This document shows positions 6,451 to 14,149 of a stretch of 18,120 bases of DNA, one piece after another. Position numbers and translations under genes: made by a program. This stretch comes from Bacillota bacterium. GTDB taxonomy: Bacteria > Bacillota > Clostridia > Peptostreptococcales > Anaerovoracaceae. Numbering within the stretch: the stretch's first letter is position 1; every line of letters begins with the position of its first letter. The stretch spans positions 1 to 18,120 of the forward strand of contig JABUTE010000147.1 in assembly GCA_021443825.1 (NCBI GenBank), in the 5' to 3' direction. The notes under the pieces were generated by a model, which was not told the DNA's origin, searched no databases, and saw nothing but the letters and a program-made list of their open reading frames with translations.

Positions 6451-7806
6451 TTATCCGAGCAATTTTCCGTAAAGGCTGAAGGTCTGTGCCTTGACGATCT
6501 TCACATCGACCATCTGACCGATGAGGGAAGGATCTCCTGGAAGATCCACCACTCTTCCCGACTCGGTATGACCGGTCAGCATGGTGTCGTCGGTCTTGCT
6601 GAAGCCCTCGATCAGAATGCGCTGCACCGTGTCCTGATATTGCAGCGATTTTTCTTCCTGAATACGGTGCATCGTCTCCAGCAGCCGGTTGAAGCGCCGG
6701 TGCTTGACCTCTTCGGGAACCTGGTCTTCGCGAGCCGCGGCAGGCGTGCCCTCCCGCACCGAATAGATGAAGGTAAAGGCGGAATCGTAGCGGACCTCTT
6801 CTACCAGAGACAGGGTCTCTTCGAAATCCTCTTCGGTCTCTCCGGGAAAGCCGACGATGATGTCGGTAGAGATGGCGATACTCGGGCAGGCAGCCCGCAG
6901 GGCGCGGACCCGCTCCAGGTACTGCTGCCGGTCATAGACCCGGTTCATCTCTTTCAGCACCTTAGAGCTTCCGGCCTGCACAGGAAGATGGATCTGCCGG
7001 CACAGATGCTTCAGATCACCGAAGCAGGCGATCAGGTCGTCGGAAAGATCTTTGGGGTGGCTGGTCATAAAACGGACTCGCTCGATGCCCTCGATCTGAT
7101 CGATGGCACGCAGCAGTCCTGCAAAGTCCCAGTGGGGCTCATCCTTTTCAAAGCAATAGCCGCCCTCGATCTGACCGGCACGGCCATAGGAGTTGACATT
7201 CTGCCCCAGCAGCATGATCTCTTTGCATCCCTCTGCGGCCAGCCGGCGGATCTCATTCAAGATCGCTTCGGGATGGCGGCTGCGCTCTCTTCCTCTGGTA
7301 TAGGGAACGATGCAATAGCTGCAGAAATTGTTGCAGCCCTGCATGATGTTGACGAAAGCCTTATAGCTGTAAGCTCTGCGGGCAGGCAGCCCTTCGGCGA
7401 GGGCTTTTCCGTCCTGCCAGACATCGACGAGATGGGCCTTTTGCTCCGACGCATTTTGAAACAGCCGGGGAAACTCGCTCATGTTGTGGGTGCCGAACAC
7501 CAGGTCGACCCAGGAGTATTTCGCCTTCAGGGTGTCGATGATGCGCTGCTGCTGCATCATGCAGCCGCATACGCAGACCATCATGCCGGGGCGCTGCTCA
7601 TGGGGGTTCTTCAGCTGTCCTAACACGCCGAAAAACTTTTTATCGGCATTTTCGCGGACGCTGCAGGTGTTGATGATGACGGCATCGGCTGTTTTGGGAT
7701 CCTCCGTATAGGTATAGCCCATCTCCTCCAGAAAGCCTGCAAGGGTCTCGGAGTCGCGCTCGTTCATCTGACAGCCGAAGGTAATGATGTGATATGTCTT
7801 ATTCAT
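6451..7806 (-). CDS. miaB: tRNA-2-methylthio-N6-dimethylallyladenosine synthase MiaB
   Basis: The 451-residue radical-SAM methylthiotransferase converts i6A37 to ms2i6A37 in tRNAs that read UNN codons. The N-terminal UPF0004 domain supplies three cluster cysteines (C12, C48, C82). The radical-SAM triad is C158-C162-C165 within MQGCNNFCSYC, followed by PYTRGRERSR. The C-terminal region (about 380-451) is the TRAM tRNA-binding domain. Length and motif order match MiaB rather than RimO or MtaB, with GCQMNERDS near the N-terminus as in MiaB. It sits 33 bases after plsY in the same direction. No strong SD is seen; the best purine run lies about 12 bases upstream of the ATG. Confidence 0.95.
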   Translation of the reverse strand: MNKTYHIITFGCQMNERDSETLAGFLEEMGYTYTEDPKTADAVIINTCSVRENADKKFFGVLGQLKNPHEQRPGMMVCVCGCMMQQQRIIDTLKAKYSWVDLVFGTHNMSEFPRLFQNASEQKAHLVDVWQDGKALAEGLPARRAYSYKAFVNIMQGCNNFCSYCIVPYTRGRERSRHPEAILNEIRRLAAEGCKEIMLLGQNVNSYGRAGQIEGGYCFEKDEPHWDFAGLLRAIDQIEGIERVRFMTSHPKDLSDDLIACFGDLKHLCRQIHLPVQAGSSKVLKEMNRVYDRQQYLERVRALRAACPSIAISTDIIVGFPGETEEDFEETLSLVEEVRYDSAFTFIYSVREGTPAAAREDQVPEEVKHRRFNRLLETMHRIQEEKSLQYQDTVQRILIEGFSKTDDTMLTGHTESGRVVDLPGDPSLIGQMVDVKIVKAQTFSLYGKLLG

Positions 7807-7839
7807 AAACGGTGAATGCTTTCCTGTTTCGCATGTGCT

Positions 7840-8430
7840 TTATTTTTTAAATTTGGAAAAATCCAGAACGGCTTCCTCGTGGCGAAGGATCCTGCCGATG
7901 TTGGAGCGGTGCTTGTAGATGACAAGAACGGCGATGCCCACCGCAAAGGGCAGAAAGTCCGGCTTGAAATACCAGGTAACGAAGGGCAGCAGCGCAGCCC
8001 CGGCAATAGAGCCGGCCGAGACCATTTTTGTGGCAGCCATGATGCTCACAGCGACCGCAAGCTCGATGAGGGCGATGGCAGGAGACAGCACCAGAAGGCT
8101 TCCGAAAGCGGTGGCGATGCCCTTTCCGCCTTTAAAGCCGAAATACAGAGGAAAGATGTGCCCGATGATCACCGCCACCAGACAGACGCTGGCGCACAGC
8201 TCCCCTGCTGCAGAGCGGCCGATGACCGTCGCTGCCGCGCCCTTTAAAGCATCCAGCAGCAGGGTCACTGCAGCGGCCTTAACGCCGTAGGTGCGAAGCA
8301 TGTTGGTGGTTCCCGCATTGCCGCTGCCGCATTGGCGAATATCCTTTCCCAGGGCCTTGCTCAGCAGGATCGCAGGCGAGATGCTGCCCAGCAGATAGGC
8401 AGCCGCAACCGCAAGGATAGATCTACTCAT
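7840..8430 (-). CDS. plsY: Acyl-phosphate glycerol-3-phosphate acyltransferase PlsY
   Basis: The 196-residue integral membrane enzyme transfers an acyl group from acyl-phosphate to glycerol-3-phosphate, the first committed step of phospholipid synthesis. The three family motifs are clear: LLGSISPA near the N-terminus, GSGNAGTTN (35-43), and GHIFPLYFGFKGGKG with the conserved KGGKG phosphate loop in the centre. Several membrane helices surround them, as usual for PlsY. The ATG overlaps the end of der by 8 bases, so translation is probably coupled. The der-plsY order is common in Bacillota. Confidence 0.95.
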   Translation of the reverse strand: MSRSILAVAAAYLLGSISPAILLSKALGKDIRQCGSGNAGTTNMLRTYGVKAAAVTLLLDALKGAAATVIGRSAAGELCASVCLVAVIIGHIFPLYFGFKGGKGIATAFGSLLVLSPAIALIELAVAVSIMAATKMVSAGSIAGAALLPFVTWYFKPDFLPFAVGIAVLVIYKHRSNIGRILRHEEAVLDFSKFKK

Positions 8431-9751
8431 CGTATTTTTCTCCCTTTTCTCTGAATACGAATTTGATGGAGGTGCCGTCGAAGCCGTAGCCCTCGCGGAT
8501 CTTGTTTTCCAGATATCTGGAATAAGAGAAGTGCATCAGCTCCCGGTCGTTGACCTGGAAGGCAAAGAGAGGCGGCTTTACGCCCACCTGAGTGCAGTAA
8601 TAGATCTTCAGCCGCTTGCCCTTGTCTGCGGGAGGATTGTTCATCATCACCGCATCGGCGATCAGCGAATTGAGCTGACCGGTGGATACCCGCATCGCCC
8701 GGTTTTCGGATACCGCCTTTGCCATATCCAGCACCGGCAGCAGACGCTGCCCCTTGATGGCAGAGGTGAACATGACGGGAGCGTAATCCATGAACTGAAG
8801 CTGGCCCTTGATCTCTCTTGTCATGTCGCGCATGGTGTTGGTCTCTTTGGTAACCAGATCCCATTTGTTGACGACGATGATGATGCCCTTGCCGGCCTCA
8901 TGGGCCATGCCAACGATCTTCTTATCCTGATCGGTAAGTCCCTCGGAGCCGTCGATGACCATCAGAGCAACGTCGCAGCGCTCGATGGCAGCGATGGCTC
9001 TGACGACGGAATACTTTTCCACATCTTCGTATACCTTGCTTCTGCGGCGGATACCGGCCGTATCGATCAGGGTATAGCGGGTGCCCTCGTGTTCGAAATG
9101 GGTGTCGATGGAGTCTCTGGTGGTGCCGGCGATCTCGGAGACGATGACCCGGTTCTCGCCCAGAAACGCGTTGACGATGGAGGACTTGCCCACATTGGGC
9201 TTGCCGATCACAGCGATCTTCACCTCTTCTTCGTCGTCTTCTTCAAAATCCTCGTAATTGATGCGGGCAAAGACCTCGTCCAAAACATCGCCCAGGCCCA
9301 GCTGGTTTACGGAAGACACCGCAAAGGGCTGGCCAAGGCCCAGCTCATAGAGGTCGTAGAAATCGTCGGGCAGCTTGGCGCTGTCGATCTTGTTGGCGAC
9401 GAGGATGACTTCTTTATTTTTTCTTCGCAGGATCTCTGCGACCTCATGGTCGGCCGTGGTAAGACCTGCTTTTCCGTCGACGAGAAACAGGATCACATCG
9501 GCCATCTCCATGGCGATCTCTGCCTGCGCCCGCATCTGGGCGGGGATGATCTCTTCGGAGCTGGGCTCGATACCGCCGGTATCGATCAGCAGAAAATTCT
9601 TTCCGGTCCATTCCGCATCGGCGATGATGCGGTCTCTGGTGACACCGGGCGTATCCTCTACGATGGAGACACGTCTTCCGACGATCTTATTGAAAAAAGT
9701 GGACTTACCCACATTCGGTCTGCCGACAACGGCAATGATAGGCTTGCTCAT
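8423..9751 (-). CDS. der: Ribosome-assembly GTPase Der (EngA)
   Basis: The 442-residue protein has two consecutive GTPase domains and a C-terminal KH-like domain, the architecture unique to Der, which is needed for 50S subunit maturation. Domain 1 has GRPNVGKS (10-17), DTGG (57-60) and NKID (120-123). An acidic linker at 167-177 leads to domain 2, with GKPNVGKS (183-190), DTAG (230-233) and NKWD (295-298). The start at 9751 places MSKPIIAVVGRPNVGKS at the N-terminus as in orthologues; the frame is open further upstream to 9817 but would then overlap the MATE gene. The nearest purine-rich SD is about 13 bases away, so spacing is loose. It sits 32 bases after the MATE gene and overlaps plsY. 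Confidence 0.97.
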   Translation of the reverse strand: MSKPIIAVVGRPNVGKSTFFNKIVGRRVSIVEDTPGVTRDRIIADAEWTGKNFLLIDTGGIEPSSEEIIPAQMRAQAEIAMEMADVILFLVDGKAGLTTADHEVAEILRRKNKEVILVANKIDSAKLPDDFYDLYELGLGQPFAVSSVNQLGLGDVLDEVFARINYEDFEEDDEEEVKIAVIGKPNVGKSSIVNAFLGENRVIVSEIAGTTRDSIDTHFEHEGTRYTLIDTAGIRRRSKVYEDVEKYSVVRAIAAIERCDVALMVIDGSEGLTDQDKKIVGMAHEAGKGIIIVVNKWDLVTKETNTMRDMTREIKGQLQFMDYAPVMFTSAIKGQRLLPVLDMAKAVSENRAMRVSTGQLNSLIADAVMMNNPPADKGKRLKIYYCTQVGVKPPLFAFQVNDRELMHFSYSRYLENKIREGYGFDGTSIKFVFREKGEKYDE

Positions 9752-9783
9752 TCTGATATCATTTCCTTTCCGCTCTCCGTTCC

Positions 9784-11145
9784 CTAAGCCCCTTCGAGCA
9801 GCGATAACTCTTTCCAAACGCTTTTCAGCATAATGATTCCGATGACAGTTGCGATCAGATCAGCGGCGCACTGGGCAGCCTGCACCCCTGCCTCTCCGAT
9901 GAGCGCCGGCATGACGGCAAGCACGGGGATCAGGCAGAGCCCCTGCCGCGCAAGCCCCAGTACCGTAGACTTGTAGGTCTTTCCGATGACCTGAAACAGC
10001 ATGGTGTTCATGATGGAAAAGCCGGTAAGCCAGAAGGTGATGCAATGATAGCGCAGAGCGATGCTGCCGAACCTGGTGACCTCGGGATCTCCTTTGCGGA
10101 ACACCTCGATGAGAGTCGGAGCAAAGACGGCTTCTGCTGCGCACAGGATCACCAGGATCAGGGTGCCCAGGCGAAGACAGTAAAGAAACGCATCCTTGAC
10201 TCTTCTGTATTTTTTTGCTCCGTAGCAAAAGCCGCAGACCGGCTGAAAGCCCTGTCCGTAGCCAAGCACACAGGCATTGGTGAAATTGCCGATCTTGGTG
10301 ACGATGGCCATGGCTGCAACAGCCGCATCGCCGTAAACACCGGCTGCGTTATTCAGGGCAGCCGCGGCAAAGCTTCCGATGGCCTGCCTTGCCAGGGAAG
10401 GAAGACCGCCCCGGTAGATCGCCTTGTAGCGGGCGGCAGAGGGCGAAACATCGCGAAGACGGATCCGCACCTCTCCTTTTGTCTGCAGGCAGACAAGAAG
10501 AATCGAGAAGCTGATGATCTGGCTCAGGATGGTAGCAAGGGCCGCGCCGGCAATGCCCATGTCGAAAGCGAAAATAAAGACGGGATCCAGCACCATGTTG
10601 AGAATTCCGCCAAAGCCCATGCCGATCATACCGTAAAAGCTTAAGCCCTGATAGCGCAGCTGCTGGTTCAGGAAGTACCCGTTGGCCATAAAGGGCGCAC
10701 CGATAAAGATGATGCGCAGATAAGAGACCGCATAGGGAAGGATCGTTTCCGTGGCACCCAGCGCCCTGCAGATGGGCTCGATCCAGAAGATGCCGCAGCC
10801 GGCAAAGACCGTGCTGACCAGGATGCAGGTAAAAAAGGCGGTGGCCGTCAGCTTTGACGCCTCTTCTGTCTTGTGGGCACCCAGAAGCCTCGACACATTG
10901 TTTCCGGCGCCCTGACCGAAAAAGAAGCCCATCGCCTGGATCAGCGACATGGCTGAAAGGGCGATGCCGACCGCACCCGAGGCGCTGGTGCTCAGTTTAC
11001 CGATAAAGAAGGTGTCGGCCATATTGTATATGGTGGTGATCAGATTGCTGATGATACAGGGGATCGCCAGCGAAGAGATGACCTTGCCAAGAGGCGCTTC
11101 TGTCATACGGTAGAACCGCTCATCCTCCGATAATTGTTTTGCCAT
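9784..11145 (-). CDS. MATE-family efflux transporter, second paralogue
   Basis: The 453-residue protein has about twelve membrane segments, with NMADTFFIGKL in helix 1, NNVSRLLGA at the first half-loop and GFCYGAKKYRRVK in the second half. These are MepA-clade MATE features; it should be a Na+- or H+-driven exporter of unknown substrate. Two starts compete. The ATG at 11145 has GGAG six bases upstream and is preferred. The ATG at 11157 adds four residues and has only AAGAAG before it. It is the first gene after the promoter at 11187-11215 and is followed by der, plsY, miaB and an M50 protease, so an exporter heads a housekeeping operon. It is clearly diverged from the MATE at 4130-5542. Confidence 0.9.
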   Translation of the reverse strand: MAKQLSEDERFYRMTEAPLGKVISSLAIPCIISNLITTIYNMADTFFIGKLSTSASGAVGIALSAMSLIQAMGFFFGQGAGNNVSRLLGAHKTEEASKLTATAFFTCILVSTVFAGCGIFWIEPICRALGATETILPYAVSYLRIIFIGAPFMANGYFLNQQLRYQGLSFYGMIGMGFGGILNMVLDPVFIFAFDMGIAGAALATILSQIISFSILLVCLQTKGEVRIRLRDVSPSAARYKAIYRGGLPSLARQAIGSFAAAALNNAAGVYGDAAVAAMAIVTKIGNFTNACVLGYGQGFQPVCGFCYGAKKYRRVKDAFLYCLRLGTLILVILCAAEAVFAPTLIEVFRKGDPEVTRFGSIALRYHCITFWLTGFSIMNTMLFQVIGKTYKSTVLGLARQGLCLIPVLAVMPALIGEAGVQAAQCAADLIATVIGIIMLKSVWKELSLLEGA

Positions 11146-11186
11146 CCGTTGCTCCATACTTCTTCTTAAACACAATTTAACACATT

Positions 11187-11215
11187 ATTATGTACCAAAA
11201 TCAGTTGATATTCAA
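11187..11215 (-). promoter_or_regulatory. Promoter of the MATE-der-plsY-miaB-protease operon
   Basis: On the minus strand TTGAAT (11215-11210, 4 of 6) is separated by 17 bases from CATAAT (11192-11187, 5 of 6). The start would be near 11180, about 35 bases before the preferred ATG. An upstream TTGACT overlapping this -35 is too far (22 bases) from the -10 to fit. Confidence 0.65.
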
Positions 11216-11252
11216 GTCAAAACCGGATTTAAAACGAAAGAACGGCCGAAAC

Positions 11253-11281
11253 TTGTTACCGATGCCGGATGGTGTTATAAT
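11253..11281 (+). promoter_or_regulatory. Promoter of the trkA-trkH-trkH operon
   Basis: TTGTTA (11253-11258, 4 of 6) lies 17 bases before a perfect TATAAT (11276-11281). A TG one base upstream of the -10 (11273-11274) makes it an extended -10 promoter. The start would be near 11288, leaving a leader of about 45 bases. That is too short for a c-di-AMP (ydaO-type) riboswitch, which controls many potassium-uptake genes in this phylum. Confidence 0.85.
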
Positions 11282-11332
11282 TGGGGATATTTTGAGTTTT
11301 CCAGTTCATCCGTTTACGTAAAGAGGATTTAT

Positions 11333-12682
11333 ATGAAGATCGTAATCGTCGGCGCCGGCAAGCTCGGCACCATATTTACGCAGGCACTTCTGAGCAGCGA
11401 GCACGAAGTCACCGTCATCGACATCAGCGAGGAGCGCCTCCAAAAGCTCACCGATCGCTACGATATCCGCCCTGTGGAGGGCAATGCCGTTCAGATCGAA
11501 GTCTTAAAGGATATCAACATTCAGAATTACGACGTGCTCATCTCTACTACCGAAAGCGACGAGATGAACATCGTCATCTGCCATTTTGCCAAGGGGCTCG
11601 GCTGCCCCAGAGTCGTGGCCAGGATCCGCGCGCCGGAGCATGTTGCCCAGGAGGATTTTATCCGCCGTTCGATGAACATCGACTATATCATCAATCCCGA
11701 CATGGCCTGCGCTAAAGAGATCGCCAATTATCTGACCCAGAAATACAGTCTGGCAGGAGGCAAGCTGGTCTCCGGCAGAACAGCCATTCTCGAGATCGAG
11801 ATCGACCTTCTTCCGATGCTGATCGATAAGGCCTTAAAGGATATCGGCAGCGACCTGAAGGATGTGCTCATTGCCGCCGTATCCCGAAACGGCAAGATCA
11901 TCATCCCCAACGGCAGCACCATTCTGAAGGCGGGCGACACCCTCTACATCATCGGTCTGGAGAAGATCATCTCCGAGATCGAAGCCAGGATCCGCAAATC
12001 CGGAAGAAAGAATACCAAGGTCAAGCGGGTCATGCTGGCCGGCGGCGGAAAAACAGGTCTTTATCTGGCCAAGCTGCTGTCTCAGTCCGGTCTTTCGGTC
12101 AAGATCATCGAAACAGACCGCGCCCGCTGCGAGCTTCTTTCCCAGCAGCTGGACGAAGTGCTGGTGCTCAATGGCGATGCCACCGATACCAGCCTTTTGG
12201 AAGAAGAAAACATCTCGTCGATGGATGCCTTTGTGGCTGTTACCGGCTTCGATGAAGAAAACCTGCTGCTCTCGCTGATCGCAAAGCGCTACGGCGTTGA
12301 AGACGTGGTGACCAAGGTCAGCCGCAACAGCTATGCCCCCCTGACCGAATCTCTGGGGGTCGATATGATCATCAATCCTCTGGAGATCTGCTCCTCCACC
12401 CTGCTCCGCTTTCTGGAAAAAGAAGGCAGCGTCATCTTCTCAAAGATCATTCAGGGCCAGGCGGAATTCGTGGAGATCGTTGCCGAAAGCAGCATGATCC
12501 TGACCCAGATGCCCCTGGCCTATCTGAAGCTGCCCACCGGGGTCCTGATCGCATCCATTTTCAGGGGAAACGATGTTATTATCCCCAAGGGCGACACGCA
12601 GGTCCTGCCGGGCGACCGGGTCCTGATGCTGTCTCTGCTTTCCAGCACGGCAGATCTGCAGGCTCTTCTTAAGAGAAAGTAA
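11333..12682 (+). CDS. trkA: Trk potassium uptake regulatory subunit TrkA (two RCK domains)
   Basis: The 449-residue cytosolic protein is a tandem duplication of Rossmann RCK-N plus RCK-C modules. The first dinucleotide site is GAGKLG (7-12) with the acidic end of strand 2 at Asp30; the second is GGGKTG (237-242). The RCK-C ligand domains lie at about 140-220 and 370-449. TrkA rings bind NAD(H) and ATP/ADP and gate the TrkH channel on the cytosolic face. The double RCK length marks TrkA rather than the single-RCK KtrA. The ATG is preceded by AGAGGA at a good distance. Two TrkH genes follow within 5 bases and 1 base, so all three should be made from one mRNA. Confidence 0.95.
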   Translation: MKIVIVGAGKLGTIFTQALLSSEHEVTVIDISEERLQKLTDRYDIRPVEGNAVQIEVLKDINIQNYDVLISTTESDEMNIVICHFAKGLGCPRVVARIRAPEHVAQEDFIRRSMNIDYIINPDMACAKEIANYLTQKYSLAGGKLVSGRTAILEIEIDLLPMLIDKALKDIGSDLKDVLIAAVSRNGKIIIPNGSTILKAGDTLYIIGLEKIISEIEARIRKSGRKNTKVKRVMLAGGGKTGLYLAKLLSQSGLSVKIIETDRARCELLSQQLDEVLVLNGDATDTSLLEEENISSMDAFVAVTGFDEENLLLSLIAKRYGVEDVVTKVSRNSYAPLTESLGVDMIINPLEICSSTLLRFLEKEGSVIFSKIIQGQAEFVEIVAESSMILTQMPLAYLKLPTGVLIASIFRGNDVIIPKGDTQVLPGDRVLMLSLLSSTADLQALLKRK

Positions 12683-12687
12683 GACCC

Positions 12688-14148
12688 ATGGTTTTAAACA
12701 AGAAAGTTGTAGCGAAAGTATTATGCGCGGCTACCGTCGCCATCGGCTTTTTTATGCTGATCCCCTGCGGCGTCTCCCTGCTCTATAACGAACAGCGTTC
12801 TGCTGTGTCCTTTCTCATCTGTGCCGTTCCCATGATCCTGCTGGGAGCAGTCCTGCTGAAGGTGATCGGACATACCGACCGCAAGACCCTCGGTCTTCGG
12901 GACGGCTTCTTTATCGTAGGCAGCGCCTGGATGGTCTTCACCCTCTTCGGCGCCCTGCCCTTCGTCATTTCGGGAGCCATTCCCAGCCTGACCGATGCCT
13001 ACTTTGAGACGGCCTCCGGCTTTTCCACCACCGGTGCCAGCATCCTGACCGATGTGGAGGCCCTGCCCAAGGGCATGCTCTTCTGGCGCTCCTTTACCCA
13101 CTGGATCGGCGGCATGGGGATCCTGGTATTCACCATCGCCATTTTGCCGGCCTTGGGCATCGGCGGACAGAAGATCATGCGGGCCGAGACCACCGGTCCC
13201 TCGATGGATAAGATCACCTTTACCTTCAACGATTCGGCCCGCAGCCTTTACCTGATCTATTCCGCCATGACGGTGATCGAAATGATCCTGCTGCTGCTGT
13301 TCGGCATGGACCTGTTCGACAGCGTGGTCATCTCCTTCGGCACCCTGGGCACCGGCGGCTTCGGCATTCACGCCGACAGCTGCGCCGGCTACAATGACAT
13401 CTGCCAGATGATCATCTCTGTCTTTATGATGCTGGCCGGCATCAACTTCAACCTGTATTATCTGGCGCTGAATAAAAAGGGCAAGCAGGCCTTAAAGGAT
13501 ACGGAAATGCGTGTCTATCTGGCCATCGTGGCAGGAGCCACCTGCTTTATCCTGGGCATGCTGATGCTTACAGGGCAGGCAAAAAGCCTTTGGGAAGCCT
13601 TTCGGCTTGCCTATTTTCAGGTCTGCTCCATCATCACCACAACAGGCTACGCCACCTGTGATTTCGATCTGTGGCCACTTCCCGTCAAATTCGTGCTGAT
13701 GCTGCTGATGCTCATCGGCGGCTGCGCATCCTCCACCGGCGGCGGCATGAAGGTGATCCGCTTTATTCTGGGCGTCAAGATCGCCGTTCGATCGGTCCGG
13801 CGCCGTTTTCATCCCAATGCGGTATCGACCGTCAAACTGGGCGGCAAAACGGTTCCAGAGGCAACGATCCAGACGGTCAGCGAATTTCTGATGCTCTATT
13901 TCATGACCCTGGCCATCGGCACCCTTCTCATCGGCATGGAAAACGTCAGCCTGATCACAGCCTTCACCTCGGTGCTGGCGTGCGTCAGCAACATCGGTCC
14001 GGGCTTTGAAGCCGTCGGCCCCACCATGAGCTTCGCCTTTTATTCCAATGCGAGCAAATGGCTCCTTTCCGTATTGATGATTGCCGGAAGACTGGAGCTT
14101 TATACCGTATTCCTTCTCTTTACCCCGTCTTTTTGGAGCAAGCAGTAA
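12688..14148 (+). CDS. trkH: TrkH-type potassium channel subunit (canonical)
   Basis: The 486-residue membrane protein has the four membrane-pore-membrane repeats of the Trk/Ktr/HKT superfamily, preceded by an extra N-terminal hairpin (residues about 8-60) as in TrkH. The four pore loops carry the selectivity glycines: STTGAS (113-118), TLGTGGFG (219-226), TTTGYA (317-322) and NIGPGF (435-440). The intramembrane gating loop of repeat 3 is intact, GGCASSTGGGMK (344-355). The pore arginine of the last helix is present in AGRLE near residue 467. It imports K+ under control of TrkA. It begins 5 bases after trkA with only a weak SD (AAGAGAAAG), which suggests coupling. Confidence 0.94.
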   Translation: MVLNKKVVAKVLCAATVAIGFFMLIPCGVSLLYNEQRSAVSFLICAVPMILLGAVLLKVIGHTDRKTLGLRDGFFIVGSAWMVFTLFGALPFVISGAIPSLTDAYFETASGFSTTGASILTDVEALPKGMLFWRSFTHWIGGMGILVFTIAILPALGIGGQKIMRAETTGPSMDKITFTFNDSARSLYLIYSAMTVIEMILLLLFGMDLFDSVVISFGTLGTGGFGIHADSCAGYNDICQMIISVFMMLAGINFNLYYLALNKKGKQALKDTEMRVYLAIVAGATCFILGMLMLTGQAKSLWEAFRLAYFQVCSIITTTGYATCDFDLWPLPVKFVLMLLMLIGGCASSTGGGMKVIRFILGVKIAVRSVRRRFHPNAVSTVKLGGKTVPEATIQTVSEFLMLYFMTLAIGTLLIGMENVSLITAFTSVLACVSNIGPGFEAVGPTMSFAFYSNASKWLLSVLMIAGRLELYTVFLLFTPSFWSKQ

Positions 14149-14149
14149 C

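Noticed and set aside
6568..7623. Long open frame (351 codons) on the plus strand opposite miaB
   Set aside because: Antisense shadow of a complete, motif-verified miaB; the translation has no recognisable domain.
8531..9787. Long open frame (418 codons) on the plus strand opposite der
   Set aside because: It lies wholly antisense to der, whose GTPase motifs are all intact. The composition is typical of a shadow frame in GC-rich coding DNA, and there is no SD or promoter.
11146..11175. Longer N-terminus for the second MATE (TTG at 11175 or ATG at 11157)
   Set aside because: TTG 11175 has no SD and would lie at or before the predicted transcription start. ATG 11157 is possible but has a weaker SD than ATG 11145.
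11282..11332. Possible c-di-AMP or other riboswitch before trkA
   Set aside because: The predicted leader is only about 45 bases, too short for any known potassium-linked riboswitch, and no conserved core is seen.
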